From an uncultured Paludibaculum sp. (GTDB lineage: Bacteria > Acidobacteriota > Terriglobia > Bryobacterales > Bryobacteraceae), in the NCBI RefSeq assembly GCF_963665245.1, contig NZ_OY762267.1:558001-622000 (forward strand): a stretch of 64,000 bases of DNA, read 5' to 3'. Each line of letters starts with the position of its first letter. Positions within the stretch are counted from its first letter, which is position 1. Shown here one piece after another: positions 54,325-62,081 of the stretch. The translations under genes were made by a program, and so were the position numbers. The notes beneath the pieces were generated by a model. The model was not told the origin of the DNA. It did not search any database and was given only the letters and a program-made list of their open reading frames with translations.

Positions 54325-55633
54325 CGAAGAGTCCGGTGATCAGCGTAACTTGTTGTTCCAGAAGCGCAATCGCCGCGTCGGCCGCGCTCATACGCTCCTT
54401 CAGATTGGTGCTCATCACGTCAATGCGGGTCTGCATTTCCGCAATCTGGTTGTCCTCGGTGGCAAGCGTCTTCGCCACCTGGGTCGACGCGTCCGTCAGC
54501 ACCCCTCCACCGGACAGGCCATCCACGGTATCCAGCGTGGACTTCATGCTCTGCAGGAAGCCACCACTGCTCTCCCCACCCATGAATGAGCGGACCACAT
54601 CCGGATGATCGGCAAAGGCCGTCGCAAAAGTCGACGTGTCAAACTGCAGTTGCCCCTGCTTGTCCAGCGACAACCCCAGATCCGCCGGGTTGCTAATGAC
54701 GGAACCTGAGGATTCGTATTTCATCAACTGCCGCAACGCCGCGCCCAATTCAGTGGGCAGGCTCTGTCCGCTGAGCGCTCCTCCGGCTTCTCCGCGATGT
54801 GTATCAATTTCGGTCGCCGCTGCATTGAAAGCGGTCACAAAGGCGGAGATGTAGTCCTGGAGCTTCGTGCCATCCATGGCCAGCGAGATGTCGGTCGATC
54901 CCACCGCTACCAGTTCCGCGGTCACCCCCGGCGCGATGGTCACTTTGCGCGAGTTGCTTTCCACCGCTGTCGCCGGAAAGCCGTTCACCTTATACTGCGC
55001 ATTCGTGCCGGTGGCGTACTGCGTAGCCAAACTGCCTGTGGAATCAGAAAGATCGATCGTTACCGCGCCCAAATCGGAACTGCGCAGCGCCAGCCTGTAG
55101 TCGGGCGCCGTCGGCGACCCGATGTTCACTACCGAGGCCTGTACCCCCGCGCCCTTCTCGTTGATCGCCTGCGCCAGCGCGTTCAGGCTGCCCACCGGAG
55201 GAAGAATCTCCATCGGCACCCCATTTACAGTCAACGTGACTACCGTGTCGGCGGTAATCGACTGAGCCGTTGGGTCCGTAATCGTCGTCAAGCCATCCTT
55301 GCTCAACGCGGTCGAATAGGATCCTAGATTGATGACCTCGAGGTTCATCTCTGCCGGCAGAGATCCGGAAGCCGCGGTGACGCGAGCCACCGAAGATTCG
55401 CTCAGCGTAGCAGTGGGTGCGGCAGTCGTGCTGGAATCAATGTTGTCCAGCGCGGTTCGCAAGGCGGAGAACTTCGTGGAAAGACTGCTGATGGCCGTCT
55501 GCTCGCTGGCCGTGTTGCTCCGCTGCTCCTGCAACTGAGTCAATGGAAGCGAGGCGATCGCGACGGACCGGTCAATGATCGATTGAAAGTCACTCGCATA
55601 GCGGCTATTGCCGCTAAAGATGGTACTCGACAT
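54296..55633 (-). CDS. fliD: Flagellar filament cap protein FliD
   Basis: The protein has 445 residues. The N-terminal FliD region (SRYASDFQSIIDRSVAIASLPLTQLQEQ, LSSLSTKFSALRTAL), the middle part (LDLSDSTGSLATQYATGTNAQYKVNG, with the T-xNG-type strands) and the C-terminal coiled coil (LATEDNQIAEMQTRIDVMSTNLKERMSAADAAIALLEQQ) fit the cap protein. AGGAG stands 7 bases before the ATG. FliD forms the pentameric cap that folds exported flagellin. It lies downstream of the flagellin array. Confidence 0.92.
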   Translation of the reverse strand: MSSTIFSGNSRYASDFQSIIDRSVAIASLPLTQLQEQRSNTASEQTAISSLSTKFSALRTALDNIDSSTTAAPTATLSESSVARVTAASGSLPAEMNLEVINLGSYSTALSKDGLTTITDPTAQSITADTVVTLTVNGVPMEILPPVGSLNALAQAINEKGAGVQASVVNIGSPTAPDYRLALRSSDLGAVTIDLSDSTGSLATQYATGTNAQYKVNGFPATAVESNSRKVTIAPGVTAELVAVGSTDISLAMDGTKLQDYISAFVTAFNAAATEIDTHRGEAGGALSGQSLPTELGAALRQLMKYESSGSVISNPADLGLSLDKQGQLQFDTSTFATAFADHPDVVRSFMGGESSGGFLQSMKSTLDTVDGLSGGGVLTDASTQVAKTLATEDNQIAEMQTRIDVMSTNLKERMSAADAAIALLEQQVTLITGLFDANNSSSSN

Positions 55634-55690
55634 ATCTCACTCCTGGCTCGCCCCTTCGCGGCGATCCAAACAAACTGGTAATGCACGTAT

Positions 55691-55714
55691 GGGGCCGATC
55701 CGAAGATCGACCCC
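55691..55714 (-). terminator. UUCG-capped hairpin between flagellin 1 and fliD
   Basis: On the minus strand GGGGTCGATC and GATCGGCCCC pair over 10 bp (one G-U) around the tetraloop TTCG, a very stable UUCG hairpin 28 bases after the flagellin stop at 55742. On this strand the T-run lies before the stem and not after it, so it may attenuate or protect the flagellin mRNA 3' end rather than act as a simple intrinsic terminator. Confidence 0.55.
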
Positions 55715-55741
55715 AAAAACGATCCAACTAACCTGTTTATA

Positions 55742-56566
55742 CTAGCGGAGCAGCGAGAGAACCGACTGCGGAGCCGAATTCGCCTGCGCCAACGCCGCCA
55801 TTGAGGACTGTTGCAGAACCTGAGCCTTGGTCAGGTTCGAAGCTTCCGCCGCGATATCGGCATCGCGGATACGGGACTCGGCCGCCGCGATGTTGGTCGC
55901 CTGGGAAGACGCCAGGTTCACGGCATACTGCAGCTTGTTCTGGCTGCTACCAACCTGGCCCTGAATCGTGCCGAGCTTGGTAGTGGCCGTCGTGAGGTTC
56001 GTCAGCGACAACTTCGCGGCGGCCTTGTCGGCCAGATCGTTCGCCGTGATTCCGAGACCGCCCTGATCCACCAGGCTAGTGGCCGTCAGGTCGAGGGTCA
56101 CGATCGAACTGGCTTGGTCGACTCCGCCGCCAACAAATACTTCGCTGGCCGCGGCATTGGCGCCGCCGGAGTTGAGACCGATATTGGCCGCCTGGCGGTT
56201 GATTTCCGTCTTGATTGCCTTGAACTCGTTGTCCAAAGTGGCGATGTCGCCCGTGAACGTGTCGGAAGCGGCCTGGGTCGCCAGAGTGCGCAGCCGGTCC
56301 ACCATCTTGGAAATGTTGTTCAAGCCGCCATCGATGATCTGAAGCTGGCTGAGGCCATCGTTTGCGTTGCGAACGCCCTGGTTGAGCTCGGCAACCTGCG
56401 CACGATAGCTGTTCGCCACGGCCAGGCCGGCCGCGTCGTCACCCGAGGAATTGATGCGGTAACCGGAGGTCAGCCGTTGAATGGTCTTCGACTGGAAGTC
56501 GGTGTTGGTGCGGAGGTTGTCCAGCGCCATCAACGAGCCGGTGTTGGTTTGTACTGAAATCGCCAT
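55742..56566 (-). CDS. Flagellin paralogue 1
   Basis: The protein has 274 residues, a short flagellin with only the D0/D1 core: an N-terminal region (LMALDNLRTNTDFQSKTIQRLTSGYRINSSGDDAAGLAVANSYRA) and a C-terminal region (QGQVGSSQNKLQYAVNLASS, AAESRIRDADIAAEASNLTKAQVLQQSSMAALAQAN). The centre (about 130-190) is small and is the part that varies among the paralogues. It is the downstream member of a three-gene tandem array with an 894-bp period. GGGGAGAG precedes the ATG. Confidence 0.95.
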   Translation of the reverse strand: MAISVQTNTGSLMALDNLRTNTDFQSKTIQRLTSGYRINSSGDDAAGLAVANSYRAQVAELNQGVRNANDGLSQLQIIDGGLNNISKMVDRLRTLATQAASDTFTGDIATLDNEFKAIKTEINRQAANIGLNSGGANAAASEVFVGGGVDQASSIVTLDLTATSLVDQGGLGITANDLADKAAAKLSLTNLTTATTKLGTIQGQVGSSQNKLQYAVNLASSQATNIAAAESRIRDADIAAEASNLTKAQVLQQSSMAALAQANSAPQSVLSLLR

Positions 56567-56635
56567 AATTACTCTCCCCTTCTTATTTTTATTGTTTCTA
56601 ACCTGGCAAATTCATCCCGCCTAAGGACCTAATCC

Positions 56636-57460
56636 TTAGCGGAGCAGCGACAGCACCGACTGCGGAGCCGAATTCGCCTGCGCCAGAGCCGCCATCGACG
56701 ACTGCTGCAGGACCTGAGCCTTGGTCAGGTTGGACGCTTCCGCCGCGATATCCGCATCGCGGATACGGGACTCGGCCGCCGCGATGTTGGTCGCCTGCGA
56801 GGACGCCAGGTTCACTGCGTACTGCAACTTGTTCTGGCTGCTACCAACCTGGCCCTGAATCGTGCCGAGGGTGGTTGTGGCATCCGTCAGGTTGTCCAAG
56901 GCAGTCTTGGCCGCGCCCTTGCTTGTCAGAACATCACCGTCAATCCCGAGACCGGCGGAGTCGACGACACTGCCGGCAACAAGATCAAGGGTGACGACCG
57001 AGTTCGCCTGGCTGCTGCCGCCGCCCACATAAACCTCACTGGCTTTGGCGTTGGAGCCGCCCGTGACCAGACCGATGTTGGCGGCCTGACGATCGATCTC
57101 CGCCGTGATCGCGGTGAATTCGTTGTTCAGGGTATCGAGGTCGCCCGTGAACGTATCGGAGGCGGCCTGCGTCGCCAGAGTGCGCAACCGGTCGACCATC
57201 TTGGAAATGTTGTTCAAGCCACCGTCCACGATCTGCAGCTGGCTGAGGCCATCGTTCGCGTTGCGGATGCCCTGGTTGAGCTCTGCAACTTGGGAACGGT
57301 AGCCATTCGCCACTGCTAATCCGGCGGCATCGTCACCCGACGAGTTGATTCGGTAACCCGAAGTCAATCGCTGAATGGTCGTCGCTTGAAAGTCAGTGTT
57401 TGTTCGAAGGTTGTCCAGCGCCATTAAGGAGCCGGTATTTGTTTGGACTGAAATCGACAT
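56636..57460 (-). CDS. Flagellin paralogue 2
   Basis: The protein has 274 residues. Both terminal helical regions are nearly identical to those of its neighbours, and the last 80 residues match paralogue 1 almost completely. The central part differs (VTGGSNAKASEVYVGGGSSQANSVVTL, LVAGSVVDSAGLGIDGDVLTSK). AAAGGGAGAG precedes the ATG. The stop lies inside a small CTAAGGA/TCCTTAG hairpin. No own promoter is visible in the 69-base gap upstream. Confidence 0.95.
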   Translation of the reverse strand: MSISVQTNTGSLMALDNLRTNTDFQATTIQRLTSGYRINSSGDDAAGLAVANGYRSQVAELNQGIRNANDGLSQLQIVDGGLNNISKMVDRLRTLATQAASDTFTGDLDTLNNEFTAITAEIDRQAANIGLVTGGSNAKASEVYVGGGSSQANSVVTLDLVAGSVVDSAGLGIDGDVLTSKGAAKTALDNLTDATTTLGTIQGQVGSSQNKLQYAVNLASSQATNIAAAESRIRDADIAAEASNLTKAQVLQQSSMAALAQANSAPQSVLSLLR

Positions 57461-57492
57461 GATTTCTCTCCCTTTTTCCCATCAGAATTCCT

Positions 57493-57511
57493 GGTCCGGC
57501 CAGGCCGGACC
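57493..57511 (-). terminator. Perfect GC hairpin between flagellins 3 and 2
   Basis: GGTCCGGCC (57493-57501) and GGCCGGACC (57503-57511) are exact inverse copies around a single A; the actual stem would be 7-8 bp with a small loop. It lies 18 bases after the flagellin 3 stop and 32 bases before the next ATG. No T-run follows, so mRNA end protection or partial attenuation is more likely than full termination. Confidence 0.5.
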
Positions 57512-57529
57512 GCCCGGAAACCTATCTAG

Positions 57530-58354
57530 TTAGCGAAGCAGCGACAGGACCGACTGCGGAGCAGAGTTCGCCTGTGCCAACGCCGCCATTGAAGACTGCT
57601 GCAGAACTTGCGCCTTCGTCAGATTCGAAGCTTCGGCCGCGATATCCGCGTCGCGAATGCGGGATTCGGCTGCCGCGATGTTGGTCGACTGGGAAGATGC
57701 CAGGTTCACGGCGTACTGCAGCTTGTTCTGGCTGCTACCAACCTGCCCCTGAATCGTGCCGAGTTTGGTCGTGGCCGCGGTGAGGTGGGTCAACGCAGTC
57801 TTGGCATTGGCCTTGGAGGTCAGACTGTCGCCATTGATGGTGAGACCGGTCTGGTCGACCACACTCGTCGTCGTCAGATCGAGACCGACAATGGAGTTGG
57901 CCTGGCTGCTGCCGCCACCGACATACACTTCGCTGACTTTGGCATTGGCGCCGCCAGTGACGAGACCGATATTCGCGGCCTGCCGGTCGATTTCCGTCTT
58001 GATTGCCGTGAATTCGTTGGAGAGGGTGGCGAGATCGCCCGTGAACGTGTCGGAAGCAGCCTGGGTTGCCAGCGTGCGCAGCCGGTCCACCATCTTGGAG
58101 ATGTTGTTCAGGCCGCCATCCACAATCTGAAGCTGGCTCAGTCCGTCGTTCGCATTGCGGATACCCTGGCTGAGTTCGGCAACCTGCGAGCGGTAGCTGT
58201 TCGCCACTGCCAGACCCGCGGCGTCGTCGCCAGACGAGTTGATACGATAGCCCGAGGTCAACCGTTGGATGGTCTTGGACTGGAAATCGGTGTTGGTGCG
58301 AAGATTGTCCAACGCCATCAGGGAACCTGTGTTCGTTTGGACTGAGATCGACAT
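57530..58354 (-). CDS. Flagellin paralogue 3, first gene of the tandem array
   Basis: The protein has 274 residues with the same D0/D1 core as paralogues 1 and 2. The central part reads VTGGANAKVSEVYVGGGSSQANSIVGLDL then TTTSVVDQTGLTINGDSLTSK. GGGAGAG precedes the ATG. A sigma-28-like promoter lies 66 bases upstream, so this is the promoter-proximal gene of the three-flagellin array and probably the main filament protein. Confidence 0.95.
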   Translation of the reverse strand: MSISVQTNTGSLMALDNLRTNTDFQSKTIQRLTSGYRINSSGDDAAGLAVANSYRSQVAELSQGIRNANDGLSQLQIVDGGLNNISKMVDRLRTLATQAASDTFTGDLATLSNEFTAIKTEIDRQAANIGLVTGGANAKVSEVYVGGGSSQANSIVGLDLTTTSVVDQTGLTINGDSLTSKANAKTALTHLTAATTKLGTIQGQVGSSQNKLQYAVNLASSQSTNIAAAESRIRDADIAAEASNLTKAQVLQQSSMAALAQANSAPQSVLSLLR

Positions 58355-58419
58355 ATCTGCTCTCCCCTATACAACTACTTTTCTCGGTCTCGTCAGTTCG
58401 CTTACCGAGAACGTTCTTG

Positions 58420-58446
58420 TTGTCGAAAGCAGCAGAAATTCCTTTA
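58420..58446 (-). promoter_or_regulatory. Sigma-28 (FliA)-type promoter of the flagellin array
   Basis: On the minus strand TAAAGGAA (58446-58439), 11 bases, then TTCGACAA (58427-58420) match the FliA consensus TAAAGTTT-N11-GCCGATAA in spacing and key bases. The -10 ends 66 bases before the flagellin 3 ATG. The same arrangement is found before flagellin 5. Confidence 0.65.
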
Positions 58447-59293
58447 AGAAATTTCTTTAGCGACTTCGCAGAAATTCTTTGCCGATCTCACTTCGCTGTC
58501 ATCCAACCGGTCCGTCCAGGGGCCTGCTCCATCGCTTACCCCGGGCTGTCGTCTCATCGGGGGCCTGTCCGCGCTGCGCGCGCCCACCGGCACACCTCGC
58601 CTCTCGTCCACGGCGCCGCGCTGCACCGCGTATCGATCGAGGTTGTGAAGTGTCGGCATTCTCGCTTTCTTTGTGCTGGCCCCGACAACGCGGCGAATCC
58701 GGATCCTGATTCAACCGCGTCGTCCTAAGTGGAACCGCTCATGCATGCCCTCAGTCATCTATCGCAGAGGACGGGCCTTGCTTGAGCGGAACTTGCGTCT
58801 GAACCATGCCAAATCTGCACACGGGTAGTTCGGATGCGAACGCATCCTGTGGATCGCCAGATTCCAACCGTTCTCCGGCCAATCCGCGGCACCCGGTGAA
58901 CCGGAAACCCGGTTCTCGGCGCGCTCGGATCCAGTCCGGAAAGAAGGGCTCAACGCACCGTCAAACCCTTCGCCATCAACAGCCTCATTCCATGCCGGTG
59001 TTCCGGCCCCATCCGGCCTGAGGGATTCGAGCCCACGGATTTCGCCCCCGCTGCGCCCAGTCGCGCCCCTCGCCCAGTCCCGGAGCGTCAGCGACGGGCT
59101 CCATCTGACTAGCGGAGGGAGCCCTTCTACCCGGCACGCCGGGAGAACCCGAACACCAAGTCACCCGTCCAGGCCCTCTGAGCCCGCGGGCGCCTGGGCG
59201 CTCGAGTCCGTATTGATTCCTGTGTTGGCCCTACCGTGTCCGCACCGCGGCCTGCGGCCCGGCGCCGGTCTTCGAGACCTGGCAGCCCGTTCT
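58447..59293. other. 847-base spacer with no supported gene
   Basis: Between flagellin 4 (transcribed toward the left) and the promoter of flagellin 3. Only short open frames (about 60-100 codons) occur on both strands; none looks like a protein and none has a clear ribosome binding site. The sequence is GC-rich and contains no recognisable flagellin remnant, repeat array or RNA gene by eye. Confidence 0.5.
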
Positions 59294-60127
59294 TTATTGC
59301 CGCAGCAGGGTCAGAACGCTCTGCGGAGCCGAGTTCGCCTGCGCCAGCGCTGCCATCGAGGACTGCGACAGAACTTGCGCCTTGGTCAGATTCGACGCTT
59401 CCGCCGCGATATCGGCGTCGCGGATGCGCGATTCGGCGGCCGCTATGTTCGTGGCCTGCGAAGACGCCAGATTCACCGCATACTGCAGCTTGTTCTGGCT
59501 GCTGCCAACCTGGCCCTGCACGCCGCCCAGTGTGGAGGTGGCGGCGACGAGGTGGCCCAAGGCGGTAGTGGTCGCGGTCTTGTCCAGCAGATTGTCGCCG
59601 GTTATGCCAAGTCCGGCCGCGTCGACCGTGCTGGTGGTGGCCAGATCCAGAGTGACAATCGAGTTCGACGCGGTGTCGCCGCCGCCCACGTACACTTCAA
59701 TGGTCTTGGCGTTCGCGCCGCCCGCGGCAAGCCCGATGTTGGCCGCCTGGCGGTTGATCTCAGACGTGATCGCCTGGAACTCATTGTCCAGCGTGACAAT
59801 GTCACCCTTGAACGTGTCGGAAGCGGCCTGGGTCGCCAACGTGCGCAGCCGGTCGATCATCTTGGAGATGTTGTTCAGACCCCCGTCCATGATCTGGAGC
59901 TGGCTCAGACCGTCATTCGCATTGCGGATACCCTGATTCAGCTCAGCCACCTGCGTGCGGTAGCCATTGGCCACGGCCAGGCCGGCCGCATCGTCGCCCG
60001 ACGAGTTGATGCGATACCCCGACGTCAACCTCTGGATCGTCCTGGACTGGAAGTCAGTGTTCGTACGAAGATCGTCCAGCGCCATCAAAGCGCCACTATT
60101 GGTTTGAATTGAGATCGACATTTCCAT
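59294..60127 (-). CDS. Flagellin paralogue 4, isolated and without visible sigma-28 promoter
   Basis: The protein has 277 residues from ATG 60127 (or 275 from ATG 60121, which aligns better with the other starts). The D0/D1 core is intact (DLRTNTDFQSRTIQRLTSGYRINSSGDD, SRIRDADIAAEASNLTKAQVLSQSSMAALAQAN). It ends LLRQ, like paralogue 5. The centre reads AAGGANAKTIEVYVGGGDTASNSIVTLDL. Unlike the others there is no GGGAGAG ribosome binding site and no FliA-type promoter in the 200 bases upstream. The gene may be weakly expressed or use another promoter. Confidence 0.93.
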   Translation of the reverse strand: MEMSISIQTNSGALMALDDLRTNTDFQSRTIQRLTSGYRINSSGDDAAGLAVANGYRTQVAELNQGIRNANDGLSQLQIMDGGLNNISKMIDRLRTLATQAASDTFKGDIVTLDNEFQAITSEINRQAANIGLAAGGANAKTIEVYVGGGDTASNSIVTLDLATTSTVDAAGLGITGDNLLDKTATTTALGHLVAATSTLGGVQGQVGSSQNKLQYAVNLASSQATNIAAAESRIRDADIAAEASNLTKAQVLSQSSMAALAQANSAPQSVLTLLRQ

Positions 60128-61160
60128 TCACCCCGGTTTCGATTCCTGTTCCCCTGACCGCGAGCCCCGGTTCTCTCGCTGCTGCGGAGCCCCGGCCTGC
60201 GCGTCCATCGGTCCTGGCCGCAATCGGCGGCCTGCGGAGGCCTTCGGCCACCCGCCCATCGCCCTGTAACTCAAGCCGCAACCATCTGGTAGCCGGCCTG
60301 TTTGGGAGTGCTGCCATATTCACGGAGGGGTCGCCATGTGGACATCCATCTCGCGCGGCCCGGACCTTGGCCAGTCCGGCTCGCTGATGACGCCCGTTGG
60401 CCGTCTCCGCTCGCAACGCTCCTGAAAAACTCGCTAAGTCAATCGCCTCCGACACACCCCGTGCAAGGTTCAGCCGGTTGTGCCTGAGAATGACTACTCG
60501 CCTATCGTTTCTGCCTGCTTCCGCAGGGCAGACATGCTCGTTGGGGGAACTTGCAGCGGGTTTCTGCCTGGTAGACAGCAAACAGCCGCAGCCTGTAGCC
60601 CGACAATATCGAGCGGTCCCTGTATCGAACTGGTTCTTTCTCTCTGCCGGACCACCGGCTCGAGACCAGCTCTGTTCCCGTTCTGGAGAAGAAGGTCCGG
60701 CGCCAATGAATGAGAAACCACTCTGGCCCCATTGCCAGGCCACCCGGGACCTGCGCGCGGCCAGTCTCATCGGCAATTGCGACCCGCTTGCCGTCGTTGG
60801 ACGGCCTGCTGGCGGCGCCACCGGAGAACTTTCTACGCTCCACTTCTTCATCACGATCGTTCCTAGACTCCTCTTAACGCTCATCGAGAGACTTTTCACC
60901 GGTCTGCCAACTCTTCGGGCACACTCCATGCCTGGCCTCGTCCTGCTGGACGATCTTTCTGACAAACCTGAACTGTCTTCTGTTTTCAGTCCGGAAACCG
61001 ACCTCACGCCCTTGCGCTGCCACATCCAACCCGTCTACTCCGAATGGGCCCTCAATCGTCTGGAGGCCGATCCGTTCCGGCAACAGGACTAGGAAACCCT
61101 GCTGCGTAGCGTGGTGGACAGGGAGGTCTTACCTCAGCGGAAACACCCTGCCTACCGGTA
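60128..61160. other. 1033-base spacer with no supported gene
   Basis: Between flagellins 5 and 4. A 231-codon plus frame (60397-61092) and a 309-codon minus frame (60096-61025) overlap each other across it; both are proline/arginine/serine-rich and resemble nothing known, and the minus frame runs through the start of flagellin 4. I take both as chance frames in GC-rich DNA. No terminator or promoter was recognised. Confidence 0.5.
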
Positions 61161-61988
61161 CTACTGGCGGAGCAGCGTCAAAACACTCTGCGGAACAGCA
61201 TTCGCCTGGGCCAGAGCGGCCATCGAGGACTGCGCCAGAACCTGAGCCTTGGTCAGATTCGAAGCTTCCGCCGCCACATCGGCGTCGCGAATACGAGACT
61301 CGGCTGCCGAGATGTTGGTCGACTGCGAAGAAGCGAGGTTCACCGCGTACTGCAGCTTGTTCTGGCTGCTACCAACCTGGCCCTGAATCGTTCCGAGGGC
61401 TTTCGTGGCGGCCGTCAGGTGATCCAATGCCGTTCCAGCGTCGGCTTTCAGCAGCAGGCTGTCGGTATCGATACCGAGGCCACCCTGATCCACCAAACTG
61501 GTCGCCGTCAGGTCGAGCGTCACCACCGAGTTGGCTGCGGAGCTGCCGCCGCCGACATACACTTCCACTGTCTTCGCGTTCGCGCCGCCGGCTACCAGTC
61601 CGATGTTAGACGCCTGGCGGTCGATCTCTGTCCGAATGGCCTTGAACTCAAAGTCCAGAGTGGCGCGGTCGCCGGAAAACGTGTCTGATGCAGACTGTGT
61701 CGCCAAAGTGCGAAGCCGGTCCAGCATCTTCGAGATATTGTTCAGGCCGCCGTCCACGATCTGCAGCTGGCTCAGGCCATCATTCGCGTTGCGGATGCCC
61801 TGGTTCAGTTCGGACACCAGCGCGCGGTAACCGTTCGCTACGGCAAGACCGGCGGCGTCGTCGCCCGACGCGTTGATACGGTAACCCGAGGTCAGCCGCT
61901 GAATTGTTGTGGCCTGGAAGTCGGTGTTGATGCGGAGGTTGTCCAGCGCCATCAAGGAGCTTCTGTTGGTTTGGATTGAGATCGACAT
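61161..61988 (-). CDS. Flagellin paralogue 5
   Basis: The protein has 275 residues. It is the most divergent at the N-terminus (IQTNRSSLMALDNLRINTDFQATTIQRL, INASGDDAAGL instead of NSSGDDAAGL, TLATQSASDTFSGDRATLDFEF) but keeps the full D0/D1 core and ends LLRQ. CAGGAGAG precedes the ATG. A sigma-28-like promoter stands 67 bases upstream, so it can be expressed separately from the array. Confidence 0.94.
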   Translation of the reverse strand: MSISIQTNRSSLMALDNLRINTDFQATTIQRLTSGYRINASGDDAAGLAVANGYRALVSELNQGIRNANDGLSQLQIVDGGLNNISKMLDRLRTLATQSASDTFSGDRATLDFEFKAIRTEIDRQASNIGLVAGGANAKTVEVYVGGGSSAANSVVTLDLTATSLVDQGGLGIDTDSLLLKADAGTALDHLTAATKALGTIQGQVGSSQNKLQYAVNLASSQSTNISAAESRIRDADVAAEASNLTKAQVLAQSSMAALAQANAVPQSVLTLLRQ

Positions 61989-62054
61989 TTTTACTCTCCT
62001 GTCTCTTTCTTTTCAACCCCGACTGGCCTGTTCAGCTTGCCGAGGACAGTTATG

Positions 62055-62081
62055 TTGTCGTCTCAACACACGTATCCTTGA
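62055..62081 (-). promoter_or_regulatory. Sigma-28 (FliA)-type promoter of flagellin 5
   Basis: On the minus strand TCAAGGAT (62081-62074), 11 bases, then GACGACAA (62062-62055). It shares spacing, GGA and CGACAA with the element at 58420-58446 and lies at the same distance (67 bases) from its ATG. The agreement between the two leaders is the main support. Confidence 0.6.

Noticed and set aside
59294..60127. Flagellin 4 as a pseudogene
   Set aside because: The frame is complete and both conserved ends are intact; only its upstream signals differ.
60096..61092. Overlapping 309-codon minus and 231-codon plus frames between flagellins 5 and 4
   Set aside because: They overlap each other, show no family motifs, and the minus one runs into the start of flagellin 4; left as chance frames.
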